Part shown: positions 20,513 to 30,290 of the stretch, one piece after another
How positions within the stretch are numbered: the stretch's first letter is position 1
Layout: each line of letters opens with the position of its first letter
Source: Salinimonas lutimaris
GTDB lineage: Bacteria > Pseudomonadota > Gammaproteobacteria > Enterobacterales > Alteromonadaceae
Direction: 5' to 3'
NCBI RefSeq assembly: GCF_005222225.1
Contig: NZ_CP036536.1
Span: 2,318,001-2,382,000 of the forward strand
Length of the DNA: 64,000 nt
Position numbers and translations under genes: made by a program
Notes under the pieces: model-generated
What the model was told of the DNA's origin: nothing
Seen by the model: only the letters and a program-made list of their open reading frames with translations
Database searches by the model: none

Positions 20513-21697
20513 CTACAAGCCCGGCCGGCTCAGACGGCTGATGGCCTCTGCCAGACCATCCAGGGTCATTGGATACATCCGCTGCTGCATCAGCTCTTCA
20601 ATGACCGACACCGAATGGTAATAAGGCCAGTACCCCTTAGGCTGAGGGTTGAGCCATACCGCGCTGCCAAAATGATGCAGCAGACGCTGCAACCAGGTGG
20701 CCCCGGACTCTTCATTGAAATGCTCCACACTGCCGCCAGGATAGGTGATTTCATACGGACCCATGGTGGCATCACCCACAAATATTACTTTATAGTCCGG
20801 CCCGAAGCGATGAATGATATCCCAGACCGGAATGCGTTCACTATCCCGACGGCGGTTATCTTTCCATACTTCTTCATACACACAGTTATGAAAGTAAAAA
20901 TATTCCAGATGCTTGAATTCACTGTGCACCGCAGAAAATAATTCCTGAATCTGGCGAATGAAGGGATCCATGGACCCGCCCACATCGAAGAACATCAGCA
21001 CCTTCACTGCATTGTGCCGCTCAGGCGCCATATGAATATCCAGCAAGCCGCCCTTCCGGGCGGTTTGGCTGATAGTCTGATTCACATCCAGTTCCATACT
21101 GGCTCCCGTACGGGCAAACTTTCTGAGCTTACGCAGGGCCATCTTGATATTCCGGGTGCCCAGCTCCACATCGCTGGAAAGATTTTTAAACTCGCGTTTA
21201 TCCCATACCTTGGCCGCTGAGAACTTACGATTTGCATGCTGACCGATACGGACCCCTTCCGGGTTATCCCCGTAAGCGCCAAACGGGGAAGTGCCGCCGG
21301 TCCCCACCCACTTGTTGCCGCCCTGATGCCGTTTTTCCTGCTCTTCGAGTCGTTTTTTAAGAGTGTCCATCAGCGCATCCAGACCACCAAGCTTTTCAAT
21401 CGCCGCGCGTTCCTGATCACTGAGATTTTTTTCAATCTCCCGGCGCAGCCAGTCCTCCGGGATGTCCTTACCAAACAGATCAACGGCCTGAACGCCATCA
21501 AAATAGTCGGCAAATGCCCGATCAAACCGGTCGTACTGGGTTTCGTCCTTGACCATCACCGTTCGGGCCAGATAGTAAAAGTCTTCCATGTCGGCATACG
21601 CCACATGGTGCTGCATGGCCCGAAGCAAATCCAGCAGTTCCCGCACGGTGGTTTTAACCCGGTATTTACGCAAGGTAAAAAAGAAATCAATCAACAT
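20513..21697 (-). CDS. CoxE-like VWA-domain protein
   Basis: Protein of the VWA/CoxE type. The N-terminal half (DFFFTLRKYRVKTTVRELLDLLRAM) is the conserved CoxE-like region; the C-terminal half is a von Willebrand factor A-like domain with a MIDAS-type sequence FFDVGGSMDPFIRQ (about residues 235-248) and later FVGDATMGPYE. In DxSxS terms the site reads DVGGS, so the first Ser is replaced by Gly. Its start touches the MoxR stop, so the ATPase and VWA protein work as a pair. In the cox system CoxD-CoxE mature the active site; here the target enzyme is not in view. Confidence 0.85.
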   Translation of the reverse strand: MLIDFFFTLRKYRVKTTVRELLDLLRAMQHHVAYADMEDFYYLARTVMVKDETQYDRFDRAFADYFDGVQAVDLFGKDIPEDWLRREIEKNLSDQERAAIEKLGGLDALMDTLKKRLEEQEKRHQGGNKWVGTGGTSPFGAYGDNPEGVRIGQHANRKFSAAKVWDKREFKNLSSDVELGTRNIKMALRKLRKFARTGASMELDVNQTISQTARKGGLLDIHMAPERHNAVKVLMFFDVGGSMDPFIRQIQELFSAVHSEFKHLEYFYFHNCVYEEVWKDNRRRDSERIPVWDIIHRFGPDYKVIFVGDATMGPYEITYPGGSVEHFNEESGATWLQRLLHHFGSAVWLNPQPKGYWPYYHSVSVIEELMQQRMYPMTLDGLAEAISRLSRPGL

Positions 21698-22533
21698 TAG
21701 CGGCGCGCCATAAACGCCAGCTTTTCAAACAGGTGTACGTCCTGCTCGTTTTTTAACAGGGCACCGTAAAGCGGAGGAATGGCCGCCTTGCCATCTTTGC
21801 TGTGCAGGGTTTCAGGCGGAATATCCTCGGCCACCAGCAATTTAAGCCAGTCTATAAGCTCAGAGGTGGAGGGTTTTTTCTTCAGCCCCGGCACGTCGCG
21901 TAATTCAAAAAAGGCATTCAGCGCCTGTTCCAGTAAATCACTTTTTAAACGAGGAAAATGCACATTTACAATATCGCGCATCTGCTCGGGCGTGGGGAAC
22001 TGGATATAATGGAAAAAACACCGGCGCAGAAACGCATCCGGTAACTCTTTTTCATTGTTGGAGGTAATGATCACCACAGGGCGCTGTGTGGCTTTCACCT
22101 GCTGCTGCGTTTCGTAAACAAAAAATTCCATCTTATCCAGCTCAAGCAGCAGATCGTTAGGAAACTCAATGTCCGCTTTATCAATCTCATCAATCAGCAG
22201 TACCGGGCGCTTGTCGGCATCAAATGCCTGCCACAATTTGCCACGGATAATGTAATTGCCGATATCATGGACTTTATCGTCGCCTAGCTGAGAGTCGCGC
22301 AGACGGGACACCGCATCGTATTCGTACAGCCCCTGCTGAGCTTTGGTGGTCGATTTGATGTGCCACTGAATCAGTTCGGTATCCATACTGCGAGCCAGTT
22401 CCTCGGCCAGCAGGGTTTTACCGGTGCCCGGTTCGCCTTTTATCAGTAAGGGTTTTTCCAGCGTGATCGCCGCGTTAACCGCCATTTGCAACTCTTTGCT
22501 GGCGATATAGTCATCAGTACCTGTGAATGCCAT
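21697..22533 (-). CDS. MoxR-family AAA+ ATPase (CoxD-like)
   Basis: AAA+ chaperone-type ATPase. Walker A is GEPGTGKT (residues 33-40), Walker B LLIDEIDKAD (about 113-122), sensor 1 IITSNNEKELPDAFLRRCFFHY (about 155-176). MoxR proteins act with VWA-domain partners in metalloenzyme maturation or stress, and the VWA gene follows immediately. First gene of the minus-strand MoxR-VWA-XdhC-MocA group. The upstream 200 bp is shared with divergent cysK. Confidence 0.9.
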   Translation of the reverse strand: MAFTGTDDYIASKELQMAVNAAITLEKPLLIKGEPGTGKTLLAEELARSMDTELIQWHIKSTTKAQQGLYEYDAVSRLRDSQLGDDKVHDIGNYIIRGKLWQAFDADKRPVLLIDEIDKADIEFPNDLLLELDKMEFFVYETQQQVKATQRPVVIITSNNEKELPDAFLRRCFFHYIQFPTPEQMRDIVNVHFPRLKSDLLEQALNAFFELRDVPGLKKKPSTSELIDWLKLLVAEDIPPETLHSKDGKAAIPPLYGALLKNEQDVHLFEKLAFMARR

Positions 22534-22740
22534 AGTAACTCCTTATTTTTGTTCTACTAGGCCAGAAAATAATGCTCAATACAAATAACCATATCATATA
22601 GCTAAAAATCACTTTAATTTTTAGTCTGCGCCACCAATGATACACATGTATTGTAAAATTCCGTTGTGGGTGTGTCAGTTAGCCAGAATGGTCAAACGCA
22701 CAGCAGTAAAACGGTATATTCCACGAAATAAGGAAGAGTA

Positions 22741-23706
22741 ATGAAAGTATTTGACGATGCCTCGCTATCTATCGGCCAGACGCCGCTGGTAAAATTAAAC
22801 CGGGTCACCGGTGGAAATGTGTACGCAAAGATTGAATCACGCAACCCGAGTTTCAGCGTGAAGTGCCGGATTGGTGCCAACATGATCTGGGATGCCGAGA
22901 AACGCGGTGTGCTGACAGAAGGTAAAGAGATCGTTGAGCCGACCAGTGGTAATACCGGTATTGCGCTGGCATTTGTTGCCGCTTCCCGTGGTTACAAGCT
23001 GACGCTGACCATGCCTAGCAGTATGAGTCTTGAGCGTCGTAAGCTGCTAAAAGCACTGGGTGCCAACCTGGTCCTGACAGAAGCCCCTAAAGGGATGAAA
23101 GGCGCTGTTGCGGCTGCGCAGGAGATTGTGGCCTCTGATCCTGAAAAATACGTGCTGCTGCAGCAGTTCGACAACCCGGCTAACCCGGAGATCCACGAAA
23201 AAACTACAGGTCCTGAAATCTGGGAAGCCACTGATGGCAAGGTTGATGCGTTTGTTGCGGGTGTAGGTACCGGCGGTACCATCACGGGGGTAAGTCGTTA
23301 CCTGAAAAATACGCAGGGTAAAGCCATTACCTCTATTGCTGTAGAGCCGACTGACTCGCCGGTGATCACACAGGCCAGAAATGGTGAGGAACTCACACCG
23401 GGACCACACAAAATTCAGGGCATTGGCGCGGGTTTTATCCCGGGCAACCTGGATCTGGATATCATTGATGAAGTGGAACAGGTCACCAACGAAGAATGTA
23501 TGGAAATGACCCACCGCCTGATGAAAGAAGAAGGTATTCTGGCAGGTATTTCCTCTGGCGCCGCTGTGGTAGCTGCCAAGCGTTTTGCCGAACGTCCGGA
23601 AAATCAGGATAAGGTAGTGGTTGTACTGCTGGCCAGTGGTACCGAGCGTTACCTGAGTAGCCCGCTGTTTGCCGGTGAATTTGGCGACCAGGAAGAAGTG
23701 CAGTAA
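22741..23706 (+). CDS. cysK: Cysteine synthase A (O-acetylserine sulfhydrylase)
   Basis: PLP enzyme that makes cysteine from O-acetylserine and sulfide. The PLP lysine is Lys41 in [10 protein letters not shown], the substrate loop is [11 protein letters not shown] (about residues 67-77), and [10 protein letters not shown] (about 177-186) binds the PLP phosphate. Length 321 matches E. coli CysK (323). RBS AAGGAAGAG precedes the ATG. A terminator follows. Confidence 0.95.
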   Translation: MKVFDDASLSIGQTPLVKLNRVTGGNVYAKIESRNPSFSVKCRIGANMIWDAEKRGVLTEGKEIVEPTSGNTGIALAFVAASRGYKLTLTMPSSMSLERRKLLKALGANLVLTEAPKGMKGAVAAAQEIVASDPEKYVLLQQFDNPANPEIHEKTTGPEIWEATDGKVDAFVAGVGTGGTITGVSRYLKNTQGKAITSIAVEPTDSPVITQARNGEELTPGPHKIQGIGAGFIPGNLDLDIIDEVEQVTNEECMEMTHRLMKEEGILAGISSGAAVVAAKRFAERPENQDKVVVVLLASGTERYLSSPLFAGEFGDQEEVQ

Positions 23707-23740
23707 TCTGACTTATCCTACCTGATAAAGTATATGATTA

Positions 23741-23768
23741 GGGCGGGCTGATACCCCGCCCTTTTTTA
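23741..23768 (+). terminator. Terminator after cysK
   Basis: GGGCGGG pairs with CCCGCCC across a short loop and is followed by TTTTTTAT. Confidence 0.85.
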
Positions 23769-23864
23769 TACCTGATAATCAATTTTCAGACTTGTGGCAG
23801 TCGACGTTGCCAGATACCGGCGATACACTATCACGCCAATACACATTCACTGATAACACAAACT

Positions 23865-24326
23865 ATGTTCACAATTACAAGGATGATGGGTGCACTGTCT
23901 GTGCTTTGTGCACTGCTCATGTTAAGTGGTTGCCTGGAAAAAGAAAAAGGCGTGGGTAAATACGGCATGATGGATGAAAACACGCCCGAATATACCGCCC
24001 TGCGCTTTGCCCAGAGTATTTATGATGACCCGGACATTACTGTGGCGTTAACCCTGAGCACCGATCGCATGCAACGTATTTTGCAAAACTACCGCACTAA
24101 TCGCAATGTGCAGCGCCATGTGATGAACTTAAAATACGATTCGGTTGAGATTAAGCCGGACGGCGGAAATAAAATCGGGCGTACACAGTTCTCTGAGAGC
24201 TCCACCATTACCCTGTTTTTTACCGGTACCTATAACGACGATAAAATCGAAGATCTGCGTGCACTGGAGCTGGTCCGTGAAGACGGTCAGTGGCGGGTTG
24301 ACCGGGTGACTTCACAATATATGTAA
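23865..24326 (+). CDS. Hypothetical lipoprotein
   Basis: I do not recognise a named family. The 153-residue product starts with a signal ending in LMLSGC, a lipobox with Cys at about residue 23, so it is probably an outer- or inner-membrane lipoprotein. The rest is soluble and charged with a predicted alpha/beta pattern, and ends in ALELVREDGQWRVDRV, which resembles the last strands of NTF2-like folds. It stands alone between cysK and a convergent gamma-glutamyltransferase gene. An inverted repeat at 24335-24354 without a T run lies between them. Confidence 0.75.
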   Translation: MFTITRMMGALSVLCALLMLSGCLEKEKGVGKYGMMDENTPEYTALRFAQSIYDDPDITVALTLSTDRMQRILQNYRTNRNVQRHVMNLKYDSVEIKPDGGNKIGRTQFSESSTITLFFTGTYNDDKIEDLRALELVREDGQWRVDRVTSQYM

Positions 24327-24364
24327 ATAGTCACGGCCAGTTATTGTGCTGGCCGCCATAATGC

Positions 24365-26137
24365 CTAACGTCCCACGGCCACGCCCTCGCGTCGTGGATC
24401 GGCACCACCAATATAGGTGTTACCTTTTACCTGAATTCCATGCAGACCACTGTTCAGGTCAATCACTTTCACATTGTGGCCTAATGCCTCAAGGGGCTGT
24501 TTCAGCGCTTCAGCAGCCGTGCCTTTTTCCAGCGCGGTATAATCATTGCGATTGGTAATGCGAGGTAAGTTAATGGCCTGCTGAATATCCAGTCCCTGAT
24601 CAATAACACCAATCAGCGTCTGGGCCACATAATCAATAATCCGGCTACCACCTGGTGAGCCCACCACCAGTTCCAGCTCGCCCTGGTCATTAAATACCAT
24701 GGTCGGACTCATTGCGCTGCGCGGCCGCTTATGGGGCTCAGCGCGATTGGGAACCGGGTAATGTCCGCGTGACGGGTTAAACGAAAAATCCGTCAGCTGA
24801 TTGTTCAGCAAAAAGCCATCCACCATTAACCCGGAGCCAAACATAAATTCGATACTGGTGGTCATCGATACCGCATTGCCCTGCTTATCGATAATGGAAA
24901 TATGGCTGGTGTTAGGCAACTCCACCGAGGTACCCAGACTGACTCTGGCATCCTGATAAGGTTTGCCCGCCCGGGCCCGGCGCCAGGGTTTATCAACAGC
25001 AATGGTTTGTGCCCGGCGCTTAAGGTACGGCGGGTTAATGAGCGCCGCATACGGCAGGTTGGTAAAGTCGGTATCAGCAATATACATATCCCGGTCAGCA
25101 AAGGTCAGTGCACTGGCCTGGGTAAACAGGCTGACAAACTCCTTGCCGGTTGGCGCCATCGCGGAGAGCTCAAAACCTTCCAGCATCTTGAGAATTTGTA
25201 ACACATTGATACCACCGGAGCTGGGCGGCGCCATGCCACATACTTTATGCGTCCGGTATTCACCGCACACCGGTGCCCGCTCGATCACACGGTAACCAGA
25301 CAAATCATCAAGCGTGATATTGCCCGGATTCACCGGTGCCTTGTTCACCGTATCGACAATCTTTTGGGCCAGCGGACCGGTATAAAGATAATCAGCGCCG
25401 TGTTCGGCAATTTGGCGCAACGTGGTGGCAAGCGGTTTATTTTGTTTGATGACCCCTTCTTTGAGCGGTAGTCCGGCCGGATAAAAATAGGTGCTGCTGC
25501 CGGTAAACTCACGCAGACCCGGATGATAATCCAGCGCCACCAGCCTGGCCAGCCGGGCTGACACTTTAAAGCCCTTGGCGGCAGTGGCCGCCGCATCGTC
25601 AAACAGACTATTCCAGGCCAGCTTTCCAAACTGAGCGTGACCGGTTTCTAAAGCCCGCAGTGCCCCGGGCACGCCAACAGACTTTCCGCCGACCAATGCT
25701 TCCAGGTAGGTCATGGGCTTATTTTTATCCATAAACCAGTAAGGGGTGACCCCGGCCGGTGCCATTTCCCGGCCGTCAAAGGTGTGTAGCTGCTTATTCT
25801 GGTTGTCCCAGTATAAGATAAAAGCGCCACCACCGATGCCCGACGACTGGGGTTCAACCAGTGTCAGCATAGCCTGAACAGCCACGGCGGCGTCCATGGC
25901 ACTGCCGCCCTTTTCCAGTACATTCTTGCCGGCCCATGAGGCATAAGGGTTAGCAGCTACCACCATGTACTGCTTAGCTACATGGGCTTTTTTCTCGATC
26001 CTTCCGGTGGCCGCTTCCGGCTCCCCGGCTTCAACCGGGCTGCTGGTCTGCGCCGCCCCGGCCAGCGGACTCAGAAATAGAAAACCGGTGGCCAGAACAC
26101 TATAAAATCGCTGAAACACACTCTTATGCCCAATCAC
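24365..26137 (-). CDS. ggt: Gamma-glutamyltransferase / glutathione hydrolase
   Basis: Periplasmic N-terminal-nucleophile enzyme that hydrolyses gamma-glutamyl bonds of glutathione. A signal peptide (about residues 1-30) is followed by MVVAANPYASWAGKNVLEKGGSAMDAAVA. The autoprocessing site with the Thr nucleophile is in PNTSHISII (about residue 405), giving large and small subunits. MTTSIEFMFGSG and GSPGGSRIIDYVAQ are the small-subunit substrate-binding blocks. Length 590 is typical. It is followed downstream on the plus side only by a weak hairpin. Confidence 0.94.
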   Translation of the reverse strand: MIGHKSVFQRFYSVLATGFLFLSPLAGAAQTSSPVEAGEPEAATGRIEKKAHVAKQYMVVAANPYASWAGKNVLEKGGSAMDAAVAVQAMLTLVEPQSSGIGGGAFILYWDNQNKQLHTFDGREMAPAGVTPYWFMDKNKPMTYLEALVGGKSVGVPGALRALETGHAQFGKLAWNSLFDDAAATAAKGFKVSARLARLVALDYHPGLREFTGSSTYFYPAGLPLKEGVIKQNKPLATTLRQIAEHGADYLYTGPLAQKIVDTVNKAPVNPGNITLDDLSGYRVIERAPVCGEYRTHKVCGMAPPSSGGINVLQILKMLEGFELSAMAPTGKEFVSLFTQASALTFADRDMYIADTDFTNLPYAALINPPYLKRRAQTIAVDKPWRRARAGKPYQDARVSLGTSVELPNTSHISIIDKQGNAVSMTTSIEFMFGSGLMVDGFLLNNQLTDFSFNPSRGHYPVPNRAEPHKRPRSAMSPTMVFNDQGELELVVGSPGGSRIIDYVAQTLIGVIDQGLDIQQAINLPRITNRNDYTALEKGTAAEALKQPLEALGHNVKVIDLNSGLHGIQVKGNTYIGGADPRREGVAVGR

Positions 26138-26153
26138 GCTTATGCTTATCCTA

Positions 26154-26918
26154 TTATCTGAATTTGTCCCGGTTAACCGGTCGCTTGTTTAAAAACGCAT
26201 CAAAGGCTTCCTGCGCCGCCTCGGTCCCCATCGCCTCAATAAACAAATCCATTTCTACATTGATTTGCTGTTCTACGGCGTCTTTGTCGTTATCCAGTAA
26301 GGCTTTGGTATGGGATAACGCAAACTGGGGTTTGGCCGCCAGTGACTGGCATACCTGTGCGACTTTGTCTGCCAGTTGGCTGGCTTCAACAACACCGGAT
26401 ACCAGACCAAACTGCTGTGCTTCATCAGCGCCAAAAGGTTCGCCCAGCATCAGCCATTCACTGGCTTTGCGGCGACCGGCCAGTTTCGGCAGCAAGTAAC
26501 TTGACGCATATTCGGGCACCAGCCCTAAATTGATGAAAGGTAATACAAATTTCACCTCAGGCTCGCAGTATACTAAGTCACAATGTAGCAATAAAGTTGT
26601 ACCTATACCAACTGCCATACCATGAACCTGGGCCACCACCGGATGCCGGCACTCCACCAGCGCCCGCATGAACGCCGATACCTCTGCCACCTGATTGCCT
26701 TCGTCCCGGTTGGCAAAATCGCTGATGTCGTTACCCGCGGTAAAACAACTGCCGGCAGCGGTCAGCCTGACCACCCTGACCTGCGGGTCCTGATTAGCCT
26801 CGTTCAGGGTATCTGCCATAGCCTGATACATTTGTCGGGTCAGCGCGTTTTTCTTATCGGCCCGGTTCATCTCAAGGGTCAGGATGCCCTCTTGCAGGGT
26901 GACATTAATATTACTCAT
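26154..26918 (-). CDS. Enoyl-CoA hydratase/isomerase family protein
   Basis: Crotonase-fold protein (254 residues from ATG 26918, which has GGACACAGC upstream; an in-frame ATG at 26948 would add ten residues and is less likely). Motifs: MNRADKKNALTRQMY (about 14-28), FTAGNDISDF (about 59-68) forming the CoA oxyanion hole, and HGMAVGIGTTLLLHCDLVY (about 98-116). The usual hydratase Glu pair is not evident in LVPEYASSYLLPKLAGRRKASEWLMLG, where one Glu is present, so an isomerase-type role (like PaaG/enoyl-CoA isomerase) is as likely as hydratase. It is just upstream of ggt on the same strand. Confidence 0.85.
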   Translation of the reverse strand: MSNINVTLQEGILTLEMNRADKKNALTRQMYQAMADTLNEANQDPQVRVVRLTAAGSCFTAGNDISDFANRDEGNQVAEVSAFMRALVECRHPVVAQVHGMAVGIGTTLLLHCDLVYCEPEVKFVLPFINLGLVPEYASSYLLPKLAGRRKASEWLMLGEPFGADEAQQFGLVSGVVEASQLADKVAQVCQSLAAKPQFALSHTKALLDNDKDAVEQQINVEMDLFIEAMGTEAAQEAFDAFLNKRPVNRDKFR

Positions 26919-27008
26919 GCTGTGTCCTTTTTTCTTTAGCAGGGTCAATTATGACGGTTTTTCCGGTATCATAACCAGCAACAACGAAAATAAAAATCAT
27001 TGTGAGTG

Positions 27009-27614
27009 ATGATCAAACTACCTCTTTCCTTTGGCCACTGGATTGGCCCTGCCACCATTGCGCTGTTATCTGCCTTGTGTTTTGTGCTGCCTGACAGTCA
27101 GTTTCGCCTGCTTACCTTCGACCGGTACGCCGTCGATGGTCTGGAAACCTGGCGGCTGTTGTCAGCCAACCTGTTGCACACCAATATCAATCATTTGCTG
27201 TTAAATACTGGCGGTCTGCTGATGCTGTGGTTGCTGCACGGTGAACATTACAGCCCGCTGCGGTTTATGAAGGTGTTCTGGTGGTGTGCGCTGGCTACCG
27301 GCGCCGGGCTTTACCTGCTATCGCCGTCTATGCTCTGGTATGTAGGGTTATCCGGTGCGCTGCACGGGGTCTTTTGCTGGGGCGCCTGTATGGATATTCG
27401 TCACCAGATGAAATCTGGCTGGCTGTTGCTGGCCGGGGTCACCGTCAAGATTGCCTATGAACAAATTTATGGAGCAAGCCCGGCGGTAGCGACTATGATT
27501 GATGCCAAAGTAGCGGTTGATGCGCACCTGTACGGCGCTGTGGCCGGTGTGCTGTTGTTTGTGGCGATTCGACTAACCAGTACATCCTCTGCCCCCAGCA
27601 CCTCGGGCACATAA
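27009..27614 (+). CDS. rrtA: Rhombosortase (rhomboid-like protease for GlyGly-CTERM proteins)
   Basis: Rhomboid-superfamily membrane protease of the rhombosortase type, which processes proteins with a C-terminal GlyGly-CTERM anchor before export in marine gammaproteobacteria. It has about six membrane helices in 201 residues. The catalytic Ser is in GLSGALHG (about residue 115), the His in DAHLYGAVAG (about 173), and the helix-2 NLLHTNINHLLLN block (about 54-66) is present. The ATG at 27009 follows an in-frame GTG at 27006. No protein with a clear GlyGly-CTERM tail is encoded in this window. Confidence 0.85.
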   Translation: MIKLPLSFGHWIGPATIALLSALCFVLPDSQFRLLTFDRYAVDGLETWRLLSANLLHTNINHLLLNTGGLLMLWLLHGEHYSPLRFMKVFWWCALATGAGLYLLSPSMLWYVGLSGALHGVFCWGACMDIRHQMKSGWLLLAGVTVKIAYEQIYGASPAVATMIDAKVAVDAHLYGAVAGVLLFVAIRLTSTSSAPSTSGT

Positions 27615-27638
27615 AAAACGCCGGCTCAGGGGCCGGCG
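27611..27638 (-). terminator. Terminator of the S9 peptidase gene
   Basis: The stem CGCCGGC / GCCGGCG with a 6-base loop reads into a T run on the minus strand (AAAAAA on plus), 6 bp past the minus-strand stop. Confidence 0.8.
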
Positions 27639-27643
27639 TGCTA

Positions 27644-30136
27644 TTACAGGTTTTGTTCGAATAATTTATAAATCCGACGGTACTCGTCCAGCCATGAGCT
27701 GGGCTGTACAAAGCCATGGGGCTCAACCGGATAAATAGCCGTTTCAAAATCTTCTTTTTCCAGCTCGATCAACCGCTGAACCAGGCGTACCGAGTCCTGG
27801 AAAAACACATTGTCGTCCACCATGGGGGCGTTGATAAGCAATGGCTTTTGCAAACCTTCGGCAAAGTAAATGGGCGAACTGCGTTCATAGGCTATCGGGT
27901 CAGTCTCAGGCGTATTGAGAATGTTCGCGGTATACGGCGTGTTGTAATGAGCCCAGTCAGTAACCGGACGCAGTGCTGCACCGGCAGCAAACAAATCCGG
28001 TGCGGTAAACATCGACATAAAGGTCAAAAAGCCACCGTAGGAGCCGCCGTAGGTGCCAATACGGTTACGATCCACATTGGCATTGTCTACCAGCCAGTCA
28101 ACGCCGTCCCGTAAATCCTGCACCTCAGGTGTTCCCATCTGGCGGTAAATGGCCGTACGCCAGTCCCGGCCATATCCGGCGGATGCCCGGTAATCCATAT
28201 CCATAACCACATAGCCCTGTTGTACCAGCATGCTGTGGAACATAAATTCACGGAAATACCCTGACCAGCCCATGTGCGCATTTTGCAGATAGCCGGCACC
28301 GTGATTAAACACCACCGCCTTGTGCGCATCGCCCTGCTCTACCCCTTCAGGCAAATACACCCGGGCATAGATTGGCTGGCTGGTATGTGATGATTCAATC
28401 GCTACCACCTGAGGCTGCGCCCACGGCAACGCTTTAAACTGCTCACTGACAGTATCGGTAATTTTGCTGGCACCGGTGGTGGTATCAGCCGGCTTAATAT
28501 ACAGCTCAGGCGGTGTAGTGACCTTACTGTGGGTTAACAGCAAGGTCTGCTCGTCAGGCGACAGGGTATATTCTGTCATCCCATCAAGGTCAGTCAGCGC
28601 TTCATTCTGGCCGCTTTTCAGATTGACCCGGTAAATCTCATAAATGCCCGGATGTTTTTTATTCGCCTGATAGTACAGATAGTCGTCATTGCGGGTCAGC
28701 GTGGGGTTGTCTGTAATAAACTGCCCCTGGGTCAGGGCCTGCGGCGCCTGACCGGGAACCTGGGTATACAGATGCGCATAACCGGACTGTTCAGACTGAT
28801 AATACAGGGTTTCACTGTTATGCAGCCAGCCGAACTGATTAAACCGGTAGTTTATCCAGGCATCGTCATGCAGGCGATTTTGCGACACCAGTTTGGCCTC
28901 ATCCAGATCCACAGTGGCAATCCAGCGGTCTTTGTTATCCCAGGCTTCGAGCATGACAGCCACCTGTTCGCCATTGTCGTGCCAGCGAATGGATGGCTCA
29001 GTCCAGTACCAGCTTTCCAGCAGGGTGATGTCGCGGGGTAACCGGTTGACCTGATAAGTCTCGCCATTGGCTTTGGCGTTTTCAGCCTTCACTTCTGCCA
29101 GCACATCTTCGTTATAACCCGGTAAAGAGACAAACGATAACGGCTGTTTGGTGGCCGTGTTTAAATCCACCAGCCACAGGTCGTGATTTTCCGGTTCGGC
29201 ATCCGCCACTCTGGGGCGCACCGGTTTTGCTGCAATCCGGCTGTCTTCCTGAATGTAGTGAGGCATGATGTCGTTTTCACCACGCCATTCGCCTTTTTTA
29301 GTCGTTGCAATGATAGCTTTATCACCTTTAGGCGACACCGACACCGCGACCAGTTGCTGGTCAGGCGACAAATACACGGTTGATGGCGCCACCGCCGGAT
29401 TGACTCTGGCAATTTGCTCATCCTGATCAGCCTGTGCCTGGCGGTCGCTGCGCTGGCGGGCAATATACTGCATCAGCGACACCTGCTCGCCGGCAATATA
29501 ATCCTCCGGGGCTTTGACCACTTCAGGCTGTTCTGCAAACTCCCAGTGCAGCAACTGTTCACGCTGACCGGTGCGAAGATCAATAGCAATGGCTTTATTG
29601 CCGGTCAGACCCATCAGGCGCCCGTCGGTCATAAAGGTCAGTTTTTTAAGTGGGGCGCCCCCCCGGGTCAACTGAACTGTTTTGCCATAAGCAAACCTGA
29701 CAAAAACGCTGTCTTTATAGCGATAGGCGATGGTCTGACCGTCCTGACTCACCGCCTTCTCTTCATAACTGACATGTTGTAACGCATCCAGCGAAACCTG
29801 TTGGGCCTGTTGCGGCGAGGTAATAGCGGCGGCATACACATCCTGCAGGCGGCTGTTCTGACGCTGACGGTCATAAACAACCTGACTGCCATCGACCGAG
29901 AAGCGGGCATGCTCTGGCTGGCGGCCCAGCCACTGTGGATCAGACATAATTTGTTTCAGTGTGATCTGACCCGCCGCAGCCGGATTAACATCGGCGACCG
30001 GGGTGACCACTTTTTCCGGCTGACGGGTTGGCGCTGTGTCAGGGGAGCTTGATGAGGTTTGCGGCGCGGTAGCCGCACAGCCAGACAATGCAGCGGCAAC
30101 CGCAGATGCCAGCAGCAATGATGATAGTTTTTTCAT
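27644..30136 (-). CDS. S9-family prolyl oligopeptidase / DPP-IV-like lipoprotein
   Basis: Large exopeptidase of family S9 (830 residues). A lipoprotein signal ends ALSGC with Cys near residue 20, so it is anchored in the envelope. A beta-propeller region spans about residues 60-560. The C-terminal alpha/beta hydrolase has the catalytic Ser in GTYGGSYGGFLT (about residue 680), Asp in APMVDDNVFF (about 765) and His in VEPHGFVQPS (about 800). Likely role is di- or tripeptide release from proline-containing peptides in the periplasm or outside. It stands alone. Confidence 0.9.
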   Translation of the reverse strand: MKKLSSLLLASAVAAALSGCAATAPQTSSSSPDTAPTRQPEKVVTPVADVNPAAAGQITLKQIMSDPQWLGRQPEHARFSVDGSQVVYDRQRQNSRLQDVYAAAITSPQQAQQVSLDALQHVSYEEKAVSQDGQTIAYRYKDSVFVRFAYGKTVQLTRGGAPLKKLTFMTDGRLMGLTGNKAIAIDLRTGQREQLLHWEFAEQPEVVKAPEDYIAGEQVSLMQYIARQRSDRQAQADQDEQIARVNPAVAPSTVYLSPDQQLVAVSVSPKGDKAIIATTKKGEWRGENDIMPHYIQEDSRIAAKPVRPRVADAEPENHDLWLVDLNTATKQPLSFVSLPGYNEDVLAEVKAENAKANGETYQVNRLPRDITLLESWYWTEPSIRWHDNGEQVAVMLEAWDNKDRWIATVDLDEAKLVSQNRLHDDAWINYRFNQFGWLHNSETLYYQSEQSGYAHLYTQVPGQAPQALTQGQFITDNPTLTRNDDYLYYQANKKHPGIYEIYRVNLKSGQNEALTDLDGMTEYTLSPDEQTLLLTHSKVTTPPELYIKPADTTTGASKITDTVSEQFKALPWAQPQVVAIESSHTSQPIYARVYLPEGVEQGDAHKAVVFNHGAGYLQNAHMGWSGYFREFMFHSMLVQQGYVVMDMDYRASAGYGRDWRTAIYRQMGTPEVQDLRDGVDWLVDNANVDRNRIGTYGGSYGGFLTFMSMFTAPDLFAAGAALRPVTDWAHYNTPYTANILNTPETDPIAYERSSPIYFAEGLQKPLLINAPMVDDNVFFQDSVRLVQRLIELEKEDFETAIYPVEPHGFVQPSSWLDEYRRIYKLFEQNL

Positions 30137-30290
30137 GTCGTGAATCTTTTATAGTTTGTTATACGAACATAGGCCATTATACGCAGGGTCACTTTGTGCT
30201 GGTCAAGTGTCGTCTGTTTTGTTGTTGCAACTATCTTATAAACAAAACGTAAACCACGCTGGCCCGCTCACATAAACAAGGAATCTTCTG

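Noticed and set aside
20444-20941. 165-codon plus-strand ORF opposite the VWA gene
   Set aside because: It lies largely antisense to the conserved VWA-domain coding sequence; no motif supports it.
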